In this document: piece by piece, positions 42,000 to 52,241 of the stretch | How the letters are laid out: each line of letters begins with the position of its first letter | How positions within the stretch are numbered: the stretch's first letter is position 1 | Assembly (NCBI GenBank): GCA_963556195.1 | Contig: OY744553.1 | Span: forward strand, 11,195,596 to 11,259,595 | Direction of reading: 5' to 3' | DNA length: 64,000 nt | Origin: Sepiola atlantica | Lineage: Eukaryota > Mollusca > Cephalopoda > Sepiida > Sepiolidae | Program-made: the position numbers and the translations under genes | Notes under the pieces: generated by a model | What the model saw: the letters and a program-made list of their open reading frames with translations, nothing else | The model's database searches: none | Told to the model about the DNA's origin: nothing

Positions 42000-42835
42000 A
42001 CCACAGAAAGTGTAGCATCTTTTCTGTCCAAAGAAGGTAAAATAATATCGTGGGGTCTGCGTTTGCGTCGGATGTCCATAAAATAGAAATATGGCAAAAA
42101 CTCCTATAGGAGCTTATCTTCACATAGACTGAAAGACCAAGCCCTATAATATTTTGTAACAAAAGGGTCGTCAAAAGAAAGGAAAAGTAAGCCCTTTTAT
42201 GAATAATATATTTGAGTGACCTACAGTGGAGGGAATAATAATAATGTAAGAAAGGTCGGCCTCCGAAAGTCTTTGAGTCATATATCTTCCAGTGGAGAAT
42301 AGCCTTCTCTCTCGTCCCAATCAAGTTGACTGGGACGTGAGAGAACGCGTCATTCTCCGTTGGTGCCTGGAAGCTCTCTGTGATTCCCTAAGTGTCTGGA
42401 AGTAGTCCTTCAAATGTACGGTTGGAATTAATACGCCCAAGACTGATTGGTCATCCGGTGACCAAACCACCTCACAGGGGCTGCTCTCCACGAGAGGAAA
42501 TATATGCAATATACAACAGAAGAAAGATAAAACTGTGAACCCCTATAATGAGATATATTCTGAAATTACATACACAACAGTAGTTAGATAAGTAGATTTC
42601 AGTTTGAACAAAGGTGGTACAATAATATTGTGGGGTCAGCGTTCGCGCTGGATGTTTACAGAATGGAAATGTGTCACAAACTTCTACAAGGGTTTTGGAG
42701 ATAGATCCCCGTAACCAAATACATTCATAAACACCATTAACCTGAGTAGTTAAATAAGTATGTTCAACTTGAAATATCGTGGGGGTCTGTGTTTGTGTTG
42801 AACACCCATAGAATGGAAATATTTAAATAGATTTT
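42000..42835. repeat. Repeat G copies flanking unassigned DNA
   Basis: 42,005-42,120 and 42,590-42,830 are G units (gtggggtctgcgtttgcg, gtggggtcagcgttcgcgct). Between them, 42,130-42,580 is unassigned. Its minus-strand frame at 42,321-42,509 (WSPDDQSVLGVLIPTV) matches nothing I know. Confidence 0.6.
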
Positions 42836-42942
42836 TTTGTGGTACCAAATTTTATTATGGCACGGAATATGCACATTTTTGACAAAGGAATTGAAAAGTG
42901 GTAAAAACGAGAGAAAATGTATAATTCCATTAACTTACTAAC

Positions 42943-42957
42943 CCTAACCCTAACCCG
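42943..42957. repeat. Short telomere-like repeat
   Basis: aaccctaaccctaaccc-type run, two and a half CCCTAA units. Too short to be a telomere; similar to 19,797-19,813. Confidence 0.8.
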
Positions 42958-42959
42958 GC

Positions 42960-43539
42960 TTTCGCCCACACTCATCGGAGTAAATACGTGGAAGTAAAGT
43001 TTATGTACTGCGATTGAAACGTAAACTATCATTACTAAATAAAGACCAGTGACAAGTTTGGGGAGAAAAAAAACAAAAAAAATCGGGAGGGGTGGGATCA
43101 CAAGTGGATCACATTAAGCCCCAGAAGCCACTCCTTTTGCTAACATAGGGAAGGTTTTAATAACTTAATATGAATTTTTTCCAGAACTTTAAGATGGAAC
43201 AACGAATATGATCTACTTATGACAAAGAAACTATCGCTAGTTTAAGTTGCCGCACATTCGGCGCAATTTATAAGGTGTTGGGTAATAGCTGACCCGGATT
43301 TGTTGGCTACATGATTTAAATTGTTTAGTCGGCCCTGGCGTATTGCAGGGGGGATGTGTTGTTTGATTCTGGATTCAAACCTGTGCAGTGTCCTACCCAC
43401 GTATTCTTAAGTATTTTTAAGCACAGCAACAATATACAAGAAGTGAAAGATACAATTGTGGGATTTCCACAGGTCTCACTGATATTTATAACTTTCCTAA
43501 ATATTGATTATTGAGTCTTTTCCTACCTTCCTATTTATT
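42960..43539. other. Unassigned sequence
   Basis: A small repeat G scrap at ~43,410-43,450. No gene, and no palindrome or tRNA box noticed. Confidence 0.4.
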
Positions 43540-43650
43540 GCATGTATGTATGTATGTATGTGTGTATGTATGTATGTATGTATGTATGTATGTATGTGTG
43601 TGTGTATGTATGTATGTATGCATGTATGTGTGTATGTGTGTGTGTACAAT
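43540..43650. repeat. (TATG)n/(TGTG)n microsatellite
   Basis: tatgtatgtatgtgtg-type units, ~105 bp. Overlapping Cys/Val/Tyr-rich frames are artefacts. Confidence 0.95.
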
Positions 43651-44270
43651 CATAGTCCTTTCTAGCCTTTGTATAGCGTGCTATAAAATAGTCTTGTTTA
43701 TCCAGAATACTAAACCAATAAAAATCTGTTCCGCTGAATATCCGTCAGAGTGGAAATGGTTTTCCGAACGTATCAAAAGCGCTGACCCGGTTTTTCTAAG
43801 CACGGCCATGAACAAATGCAATTACAACTGAAAGACTACTACACAGCGAATAACAGAAACGGCGTCAAGAGAAGTACTCTTGAAAACAATCCTCCAGCTA
43901 AAATTACCCAGAGTGCATAAGAGGTTCGGTCTTTGTGGTTGAGCACAATCGCGGGACGAAGAGAGCGAAGGAGTGAGACCGAGAGAGAAAAGCGTTATTT
44001 CTATTCAAGACCTGTCTTCATCAAAACAATGATAAAATAAGATATGATATGAAGACTGATTCTACGCTATCGTAATAAAAGCATCTATCGCAGTGTACGT
44101 CATCGATGAGTGCCTGTACTTATTGATGCAACGCGTGAGGTAAAAACGGTAATATTTGCTCGGCGCCATCATGTTTAAATAGTTGCCTCTGTCTTATTCT
44201 CAGTCAGTTTTTCTTTTCTTTCTTTATTGCCAGCCATTTCTTAACCTTGTATGAGTAATGTTCCTGTTAC
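43651..44270. other. Unassigned sequence
   Basis: Comparatively high complexity and no internal repeats. No ORF above ~60 codons with a known motif. It may be old unique DNA. Confidence 0.45.
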
Positions 44271-44274
44271 GATA

Positions 44275-45405
44275 CTTTGTTTCATAGCATGTTTATGCAA
44301 TCCATCCATATACTAATTACTCTCAAATGTGGGTGCCTACAAACTATTTTTAGACTTGTTGGGTATGAGTGTTTACCTAACTGTACTTCGTGGATGCTTT
44401 GTTTGGTACTTCTGCAGTTTACTGACCGTGCTGAAATTATAGTGTTATTATTTAGAAACCCATTCTTAGCCTTATATAAGTAATGTTCCTGTTATGATTA
44501 GTGTTGGCACGATTAATCAGAATTGGGAATCGAAAAAATCGGAACTTTTTGGGGTATTGGAATCGGAAAGATTTTAGCTAAATTTCCGATTCCAAAAACG
44601 ATTCTTTTAATTTTTTTGTTTTTGTTTTTTGCTTAAAACTTAATTTTCCATTTCTGGTACTAATGATAAAAGGATAAATTTTTAATGATTTTAAACTACC
44701 AGTAAAATTTAAAATCATAGATCACGCTCCTCCCCCCCCCCCCCCACAAGTGTAAAAAAAAAACAGTAGAACTAACATTTATAGATCATAATAACGAATT
44801 TAGGTTAAAGTCGCATCAGAAATAAAAAAATGGAATGGTAAAAATGGCGCAAGTTGATAAATAGGAAAAAAATGGCACAAGTGAAAAATATATATGAAAA
44901 TCTCACAATGAGTTTATCAAAATCTTGGATACAATACACTAAGAAGTTTGTAAATAAAAAAAAATATTCTCTGCAAATTACCCCCCCCCCCCCCCCCAAT
45001 GAAATTCTACTTATTAGGCGATTTTGGAATCAGAATCAGTAATAAAAGAGAATCGGTAATCTTATCGGAATCGAGAAAAATATTCGATTCGTCCCATTAT
45101 TAGTTATGGTACTTTTTTTCATTGCATGTTTATACAATCCATCTCCTTATGATATAAGGAGGACGTTCTCTGTCACGATATCAGGATTTCTGTCTGTCCG
45201 TGGCAGATCATTTTTGTAAATCCATATATTAATTATTCTCAAACATCGGTGCCTAGAAACTATTTTAAAGCTTGTTGAGTTTACGTGTTTACCTAACTGT
45301 GGATATCTTGTTTGGTACTTCTGCAGTTTACGGACCGTGCTGAAATAATAATGTAATTATTTAGAAACTCATTCTTAACATGGAGCTTTGTTAACTATTC
45401 TGTAC
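44275..45405. repeat. Two direct copies of a ~230-bp unit with nested insertions
   Basis: ggtacttctgcagtttac-gaccgtgctgaaat and the preceding ~150 bp occur at 44,275-44,490 and 45,110-45,400. Between them, related blocks aatcggaatcgaaaaaatcg (44,500-44,620) and ttcgattcgtcccatta (45,030-45,100) flank a C run (44,730-44,748) and a second C run at ~44,981-44,997. The layout suggests a tandem duplication or terminal direct repeats of an element. Confidence 0.65.
45143..45218. mobile_element. 76-bp insertion with 7-bp target duplication
   Basis: Relative to the copy at 44,275-44,490, this copy has 76 extra bases flanked by aatccat (45,136-45,142 and 45,219-45,225). The insert starts ctccttatgatataaggagg (an internal hairpin) and includes ctgtctgtccgtggcagatc. 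Too short to classify. Confidence 0.65.
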
Positions 45406-45554
45406 TTTCACCTAACAATTTAATAAACAAAAGATACCGTAACAATTGAATTTAGCTAGAAAGTTCTATCTAAAAAAAATAGCATGGTCCGTAAACTGCA
45501 GAAGTACCTTTTTGTTTCATTCCATGTCAATGCAATCCACCCATACCTATTAAT
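45406..45554. other. Unassigned sequence
   Basis: Contains an inverted scrap (ggtccgtaaactgcagaagt) of the 44.3/45.1-kb unit. Nothing else. Confidence 0.5.
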
Positions 45555-45600
45555 CATCATCATCATCATCATATTCGCTTCAACGTCATAAAATTAGTCG
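45555..45600 (-). repeat. LINE 3' tail scrap (ATG)n
   Basis: atcatcatcatcatcatcat followed by attcgcttcaacgtcataaa is the reverse complement of the tail at 21,915-21,965. It is an extremely 5'-truncated LINE insertion. Confidence 0.6.
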
Positions 45601-45654
45601 CTTTCTACTCACTATATCTCTTTCTGTCTCATTATCTCTTTTTTGTCCAACTAT

Positions 45655-45833
45655 GAGTTATAGTTTCTGTATTATTTGGGTTATTCAGACTGCAGATGTT
45701 ATTCTCACAACGTTTCAGCCGATGTAACCTCAGTTCTAACTGACAGTCTTCTGATGGTTGGAGGTTCAATCCTAAGTGCGGGCGATACTACAAATACAAT
45801 CACGAATTACTTACTGACAGAATGGGAGCAAGC
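45655..45833. repeat. Repeat F copy, interrupted by a U2-headed SINE
   Basis: cacaacgtttcagccgatgt then aacctcag is the family F motif. A B-box-like gaggttcaatcc follows at ~45,762. The pre-insertion sequence resumes at 46,204 (gatgttccgttcaaaatttt), so F spans the SINE. Confidence 0.6.
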
Positions 45834-45843
45834 TACTCCGGAT

Positions 45844-46203
45844 CAAAGTGTAGTATCTGTTCCGATGGATACTGCACTCCATAGACTGGTATCGTCTTGG
45901 CCTTCGGGGCTTGATTCCGCCGGTCTATAGGTTTGTCCTGTGCAGTTCTAGGAAGTCCACCCTCCCAGGCTTTGCCTCCCCTCTTTGGGGAGGAGTAAGT
46001 TCATTGGTTACTGCCTGAGGCGCACCTACCGGGGAATGCCAACGGGGCTGCCTAGGCAATTTTTAATGGCCAGAGTGCTCACCTTCTCGGGCACTGGCTT
46101 TTCAAGTCCCACTTTTCCGACTCGACCTTGGGTCACATCTTACCTTGTGGGAGTAAGATAAAACTGGCCTTGTGCCTAACCTCCTGGAGAGGAGGTAAAT
46201 ACA
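45844..46203 (+). mobile_element. U2-headed SINE, slightly 5'-truncated
   Basis: Starts caaagtgtagtatctgttcc, inside the U2-like head, missing ~25 nt. The body agrees with the 48.2-kb copy throughout and ends ggaggtaaataca. A perfect 10-bp target duplication tactccggat lies at 45,834-45,843 and 46,204-46,213. Confidence 0.9.
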
Positions 46204-46213
46204 TACTCCGGAT

Positions 46214-46335
46214 GTTCCGTTCAAAATTTTAGTACAGATTCTTGAGTTTAACAAGATGCGCCTGGAGAAGGTCGGAGGTTACATCGACCGAAACGTTGTT
46301 TCATTGCATGTTTTGTGCAAGCCATCAATATCTAT
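46214..46335 (+). repeat. Repeat F continuation with CTGGAGA...GAAACGTT motif
   Basis: cctggagaaggtcggaggtt acatcgaccgaaacgttg at 46,262-46,297. GGTCG/CGACC form a perfect 5-bp stem between a CTGANGA-like box (here CTGGAGA) and GAAAC. It is the inverted-orientation counterpart of the motifs at 30.6 and 54.0 kb. Confidence 0.6.
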
Positions 46336-46344
46336 TAATCATCA

Positions 46345-46965
46345 TCATCATGATCATATTCGTTTTAACGTCCGTTCTACATGCTGGCATGTGTTGGACG
46401 GTTTTAAGAAACTGACTTCCAAAGTAACCTATCTCTCGCCATCTCTAACTTCACCCCCTTTTTCCCTCAGGTCCATTTTTTTCACTTCCGTCCATGTTTT
46501 TCTTGACCTTCCGCTATGAACTGAACCTGCTACCTCAACTGTTCTACATCTACTAACCCAAGAATTTTCATCCATTCTTTCAACCTGGCCATACCATCGA
46601 AGTCTCCTGTTCTGCACACATCTCCCTATATTGTCCAGATTTAATCTTCCTCTGAGCTCAACAGAACTAAGCCTGTCTTATCCATTGTATCCTGCTCATA
46701 TGATTTCTCTCCATGCAACGCATGTCCTCAACCCTCACTGGTCGACAGTGTTAACACTCTTCTTGTTAGTGATTGCAGAAGTTCCCTGAACATACTCCAT
46801 CCACTCCTAATTCTTGCAATTACACTAGCATCTGTTCCAATGGTATCACTAAGCAAACAAAACTTCTGAACAGTGGTTAATTCAGTGGTTAATTGTGCCA
46901 CCAAAATAAATTTGGTACCATTGTTTATGTTTTGTAAAGATCTGTTTGCCAACATCAAAAGGTTT
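46345..46965 (-). pseudogene. LINE RT C-terminal relic
   Basis: The minus strand reads, upstream to downstream, EKFCLLSDTIGTDASVIAR, RIRSGWSMFRELLQSLT, then MQNRRLRWYGQVERMDENSW and VSRCRTVEVAGS, ending at a (GAT)n tail near 46,345. Same family as 21.5 kb. Stops and a gap between the two blocks show decay. Confidence 0.8.
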
Positions 46966-47585
46966 TAGACATAATGAAAATAAATTTTGGTTTGGGATAT
47001 TTTCAGTGTGCATTTTGCTGGTTGTGAGACGAAGCAGTGTTAAACTGTAAACATGTGCAATTCTACATGTTTACTGGGATGCATAGATGCACGCTGCAGA
47101 TGGCGGGCCTGCAAACAGAAACTATTTAGTTAAGATAAAGAACCACAGACACACACACACATAACTTTTTCATTTTGGACTACCATTCACTGTTTTTTAA
47201 TCGACTTCTTGAAATTGTTTTAAACTTCATGACTTGAATGAACTGTATAAATTTGACAAAAAAGTGTGTTTTGGGCCGATATATTTGATGTTTTATATGT
47301 ATCTTTATGTATTTTTTTAATATATTTTCATATATTTTCAAAACTTAATTTTTATTACCTGCAGTAATATCATTGCGGTAATGGTCCTCTGAGGAGAAGA
47401 TTTTCTTTGAAAACTCATGAGTTAAGGACGTAGTATCTCTCCTTGTTTTTGAACTTTAATAAAATCTGATTAAATTCATCATTTTATTATGTCATTCAAT
47501 TAATATTATTGCTCTATGCACTATATTGAGCTTTGTTTTTATCCTGATAGTCTACTGGCTAAAGATATTATTTATATCTTTAAAG
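46966..47585. other. Unassigned sequence
   Basis: Short (CA)n at 47,150-47,162. No gene. Confidence 0.4.
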
Positions 47586-47593
47586 TATTATCT

Positions 47594-47596
<3 letters not shown>

Positions 47597-47643
<47 letters not shown>
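47597..47643. repeat. TA microsatellite
   Basis: (TA)n of ~45 bp. Confidence 0.95.
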
Positions 47644-47650
<7 letters not shown>

Positions 47651-47819
47651 TATCAGCCCCCTCCCACGGAGGCTGGGCACTTTCGAGTAGCTTTAATAAC
47701 AAGCAGTACAAATAGCTATATGCATGATCCGAGCGACGTTTCGTAGATCACTCTATACTGCCTGGTAAGTAGCCGCCGATTTCCGCTATTTACAGTTAAA
47801 GTTCCTCTCTATTTACTAA

Positions 47820-47993
47820 CTAGTTGTCTATGGCCTATGGGTAAGATCCCCGACTACGAATCAGTGGCGATTTGTGTTCGGGGTTCGCGCCTACCGACCG
47901 TTGAGAATTAGTTCCTAGACTGAAGATTGCGTTAGCATGAAACATCGATGTCTCTAGCTATTTAAATATTTAATATTTATTTATAAAAATATT

Positions 47994-47998
<5 letters not shown>
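47820..47998 (+). mobile_element. tRNA-headed element carrying a hammerhead (copy 2)
   Basis: Plus-strand order: tRNA-like head ~47,823-47,908 with A-box-like TGGCCTATGGGTA and B box GGTTCGCGCCT (identical to copy 1), spacer, hammerhead fold at 47,915-47,957, then tatttaatatttatttataa and TA repeats. The head-body-tail order matches 24,950-25,135 on the other strand. Confidence 0.75.
47915..47957 (+). ncRNA. Hammerhead ribozyme, type I, compact
   Basis: Plus strand: helix I CTAGA / TCTAG (5 bp, perfect); core CTGAAGA (position 7 is free to vary); helix II TTGC-GTTA-GCAT (three pairs plus a T-T at the base); core GAAA; helix III A-CAT-CG-ATG-T; GTC cleavage triplet, cut predicted after C 47,952. 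Invariant core bases are intact. The T-T at 10.1-11.1 is a defect relative to the usual G-C. Confidence 0.65.
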
Positions 47999-48038
<40 letters not shown>

Positions 48039-48190
48039 TGTGTGTGTACGTGTCCATCTATATCTGAGTATGTATATATATGCGTTTGTAATTATGTGTG
48101 AGTGTATATAGATAATATATGTTTGTTAGTATGTGTGTATGTATATATGTAGCGGGGCATGGAAATACCTGGTATAGTACCCAGGGGCGA
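47999..48190. repeat. TA/TATG microsatellite and flank
   Basis: (TA)n to 48,032, then gtgtgtgt/tatgtg units to ~48,150. Confidence 0.85.
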
Positions 48191-48204
48191 TGCTACTCTA
48201 CTCA

Positions 48205-48582
48205 ACTTGGTCTTTTGGCTAAGATCAAAGTGTAGTATCTGTTCCGATGGATACTGCACCCCATACTGGTATTGTCTTGCCCTTCGGGGCTTGACTTATG
48301 CCGGTCAATGGGTCTGTCCTGTGCAGTTCTAGGAGGTCCACCCTCCCAGGCTTTGCCTCCCCTCTTTGAGGAGTAGTAAGTTTATTGCTTACTGTCTGAG
48401 GCGCCCCTACCGGGGAATGCCGACGGGGCTGCCCAGGCAATTTTTAAATGGCCAGAGTGCTTACCTCTCGGGCGCTGGCTTTTCAAACCCCACTTTCCCG
48501 ACCCGACCTTGGGTCACATCTTACTTGTGGGAGTAGGATAAAAACTGGCCTTGTGCCTAACTCCTGGGGAGGAGTAAATCAA
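48205..48582 (+). mobile_element. U2-headed SINE, full length (378 bp)
   Basis: The first ~40 nt (acttggtcttttggctaaga then tcaaagtgtagtatctgttc) match U2 snRNA nt ~6-45 with two or three changes, including the branch-point-pairing GTAGTA. The remainder is a ~335-nt GC-rich body rich in hairpins (for example cctcccctctttgaggag) and unlike U2: no Sm site, no U2 stem-loop III/IV. It ends gaggagtaaatcaa. A perfect 11-bp duplication tactctactca (48,194-48,204; 48,583-48,593) proves retrotransposition. No poly-A tail. Confidence 0.92.
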
Positions 48583-48593
48583 TACTCTACTCA

Positions 48594-48905
48594 GTGAGGT
48601 GGACTCGTAGACTTTGTTAGATCATCCATCTAGGAGACGGAAACTCCAATATAAAACCTGTGCTCTACATCGTCTCTCAGTTATCTTGCTTCGGCTTGTC
48701 ACTGAAACCTTTGTAGAAAGGAGAGCGTGCTTTGTGTGTCATACAAGCACAGAGCATGACCATCTAAAGTTACAGATATTCCTACAAGACCCACGTCGAT
48801 GAAGACCTGTAAAAATAAATCTGGGCTGCTGAACAATATGCGCGACCACAATCGGACATTGCAATCTTTGTAGGGATGGCCTTCTGCTCTAAAGAATTGG
48901 CTATC
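48594..48905. other. Unassigned sequence
   Basis: No recognised element or ORF. A plus-strand frame of 62 codons has no known motif. Confidence 0.4.
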
Positions 48906-48910
48906 ATCAT

Positions 48911-49263
48911 GTATATATATATATATATATATATATTTGTATGTATGTGTGTGTATATATATGTATGTATATATATGTTTGTAAGTATGTGTGTATCTAT
49001 ATGTATATATATATATATATGTTTGTAAGTATGTGTGTATGTATATGTATATATATATATGTGTGTATGTATATGTATATATATATATGTTTGTAAGTAT
49101 GTGTGTATCTATATGTATATATATATATGTTTGTATGTGTGTATCTATATGTATATATATATATGTTTGTATGTGTGTATCTATATGTATATATATATAT
49201 ATGTTTGTAAGTATGTGTGTATCTATATGTATATATATATATGTTTGTAAGTATGTGTGTATG

Positions 49264-49294
<31 letters not shown>

Positions 49295-49442
49295 ATATTT
49301 TTGTAAGTATGTGTGTATGTATATATATATATGTTAGTAAGTATGTGTGTATGTATATATATATATATATATGTTTGTAAGTATGTGTGTATCTATATGT
49401 ATATATATATATATATATATGTTTGTAAGTATGTGTGTATCT
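48911..49442. repeat. TATG/TA minisatellite, ~33-41-bp unit
   Basis: Units gtttgtaagtatgtgtgtat + ctatatgtatatatatat vary in TA length. The array continues after the hAT insertion at 52,497-52,640 and has relatives at 23.2 and 53.2 kb. Confidence 0.95.
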
Positions 49443-49721
49443 TAGACCTCTTCAAAATTGACCTTTTTCTTCAAACATATGGAAACTGCTATTATTCCCA
49501 TTCTCCAAGGTCTAAATTAGCTAAATATACCAGTTATTGTGATCTTGGACCTTGGCTATGCCTGCCTCAAGAGCCATGTAATTTTATTGTTGACGTTTTT
49601 CAAAAACGCTGCAAAATCTGGGATATTATGTCCTTATTTTCATTGTAGCTTTCCAGAGGTTGATGCTATAGCATTGAAAGTGGTACCAAATGAAAGCTAA
49701 TAAAATTTTCTTGCATATGGT
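49443..49721 (+). repeat. Left terminal inverted repeat, 279 bp
   Basis: Aligns without gaps to the reverse complement of 52,210-52,488, with about five substitutions. It contains an inward-facing ATG (49,691) identical to the transposase start codon region. On the minus strand it has AATAAA (plus 49,581-49,586), which could serve as the transposase poly-A signal. Confidence 0.93.
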
Positions 49722-49886
49722 AGTAAGCACAATAAAACACATGAACACCTGTGTAAATTTCAACTAATTTTAATGCACAAACAGCTGGGACACTACAAAA
49801 AATCAGTTTGGTAGTATGATAGCACTGCACTGACACATATATTGCATAAGAAACTGTCAGATAGGATGTTACTAATACATGTATTA

Positions 49887-52241
49887 TCACTTGTTCAATG
49901 TGGCTTTTTTGAAACTGTCAAATTTTTTCCTGTGGTACTCCACAACTTGTAGTAAGCAGCTTCTTTGCTCTGGGTCACTTGTGATCTGAGTTGCAAAGTC
50001 ACTCATTAGTTTCACACCTCTCTCAGCCACATCATTGGTCACTTTCACTGACCTCACAAACTTCTGTGCATTCCTGTAGCTGTCATTGTCTTCCCAGGTG
50101 TCAGCAGGAGTAGTGAGCCAGTCACATTTCACTCGAAGAGCATCAAACAGAAAGTGAGACTCTGGCCCTACCAGGTCTGTGAGAACTGTAGCTGCATTGA
50201 TGACAGGAAACACTGGCTTGCCTTTCCTGTAACTCTCAGGTTTCTCTGTTTCTGACAGCTTGACTGCGAGCTTCTCTTTTGCAGACTTGGTCATGCTGGC
50301 ATATGAACTGAACAAGGTGAATGGCACTAGTTCCTGGGTCAGATACCAGCGATGGTTGTTCATTTTCTTGAGAACAGAGGTTGCCAGTTCATAGTCATAC
50401 TGCTTGTATTGCAGCATGTTCTTCATAAGCTGGAGGTCATGGATAGGTGCATCAGCTTCAGATGTGGTGGTCACCCAGTGGCTGGTGTAGAATAAGGTCA
50501 GGAACTTGTTCATCCTCTCCAGCTTGAAGATAGTGTCCGTGTTGTATTTTAGTTCCTTGGAAAACATGAGCATCTTCATACAGTAAATGTTCCTGGCCAT
50601 CCAGCGGGCTTGGTGAATGGCACCTGGCTTGGCCCAGTGGATATCTCGAGGAGGTTCCTCACCAAGCAGGATCAGGCACAGCTCTGCCACCTCTCTGTAA
50701 TCTGCCCTCGGACTTGCTTCCTCAAGGAAATTGCTTAAGACTGCAATTGGGCTTGTCTTCTTCTGTTTCAAGTCTTGTTCAACTAGGCCCAGAACTCTTG
50801 GGCAGTCCTTAACCAACTTGTCTCACTTCTCTTTCACATTGCTGAACATTGGGTTGTCAGGACTCTTGACCTTGCTGAACACAGCCTCCCATACACTTCC
50901 AATTATTACCTCTGATATGTGATGGCGACAAGCGAAGTAGAATACCTTTTTGCCTAGTTTTTCTTCAATAAGCTTCGCTGCACCCTTGTTGATGCCACTG
51001 TTGCTTGCTGTGGTATCAAATACCAAGCCTACAATGTTGTCTGTGAGACCCCATGCTTCTATCAGTTCCAATGTAGCATTACACTGTTGGATTCCTGTGG
51101 AACTTTCTATGAAGGGCACACCAAGCAGCTTCCCTTCTTCATACTGTGGAGTACCAGAGACGAGCACTGCAAGACTTTCCACTGGGTATCTTTCACCAAG
51201 AACATCCCGTAGAAGTTTTCCATCCCAGTGTAGTGTGCAGTAATCTGGCGGACTTTCCTTGAAGTTATTCATGTAACTTTGGCACAAGTTATGACGAGTG
51301 TTTATCCTATTTCGTCTTGTAGTAGAGGCTGATATAACAAAGTCATCAAGACCTGCGCCTCCTGCCTTCAACACTGCAGACACCATGGCTGTAGTCTGGT
51401 TGTCAGAGAGTGACAACCGATCTACAGTGCTACAAATCTCTTCACTGGTCATAACTGAGTGTGGAAAGTGTAAGGTTATCATACTTGGTTTTGATGAACA
51501 GCTTGGTGTTGTCTCAGTGTATTATGAACCTTCACTAGTACCAGATCCTTGACTGTTCTCTGGGTCTTCATCACTTGAAATTTTCCCAACTTCTGCTGCT
51601 GCAGCAGTCACTGATGATAACATTCTCTCTTCTCTTTCTTCTCGGAAGCTTTTCTCTCTAGACTTCTTCTCAAACACCTTATCATAACCTGACATGTGTG
51701 CCAGGCGAGTTGTCTGTTGGTCCAAGTAGAAATTGACGTCCTCTTCCTTGGTCTCCTTTGTGAGCAGCCTGTTGCTTCTTATCTCCTCCACAACATCCTT
51801 TGCTCCAATATCAAATAACTTGTCTAAGTCCTTCAGAAAGTTAGCTCGTTTCTCTTCCTCTGGTTTGTTATTTCTTCCCTTGTTTTTAACAATTTTCCTG
51901 TACTTTTCATGGAGGATCATGAAACGGTTGACTGCATTTGGTCTAGTTAGTGTTTTAATCCTTGCCATATTCCAGAATGGCAAAACGACATCCACTGTAT
52001 CATGGGCTAAAGACCTATTGTCACTGTTGGGATTATCATTCCTCAAATGCAGGAAATACTGGAACACCTGGCGATTAGTAGGAAGTTGAGAGCCCCTGAT
52101 GCTGGAGCTGGGTTGCCCAATGAGATACACATCACTGAATGACCTTGTGGCAGGAGTTGCCACCTTTCTTCTCTTTTCAGTTGGTTCATCCTGTTCACTT
52201 GTATCGCTGACCATATGCAAGAAAATTTTATTAGCTTTCAT
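49887..52241 (-). pseudogene. hAT-like transposase with two in-frame stops
   Basis: One frame of 785 codons from ATG at 52,241 to the stop at 49,887. It is interrupted only by TAA at codon 240 (51,524-51,522) and TGA at codon 473 (50,825-50,823). No indels: the three open parts (239, 13+219, 2+309 codons) stay in phase. The TGA is one step from TGG. Features by codon: basic N-terminus KRRK ~23; Lys/Glu-rich helical region ~100-215; FDTTASNSG ~408 (Asp and Asn as at a hAT catalytic site); CRHH ~438 (C-x2-H-like); ARWMAR ~545 (the RW motif region); NDVAERG ~736, near the C-terminal catalytic Glu/dimerisation area. No BED finger was seen. Codons 1-11 lie inside the right TIR. hAT is the best fit with the 8-bp duplication; the exact family is not named. 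Confidence 0.85.

Noticed and set aside
48205..48582. Functional U2 snRNA gene
   Set aside because: Only ~40 nt match U2; there is no Sm site or 3' stem-loops, and target duplications mark it as a retrotransposed SINE.
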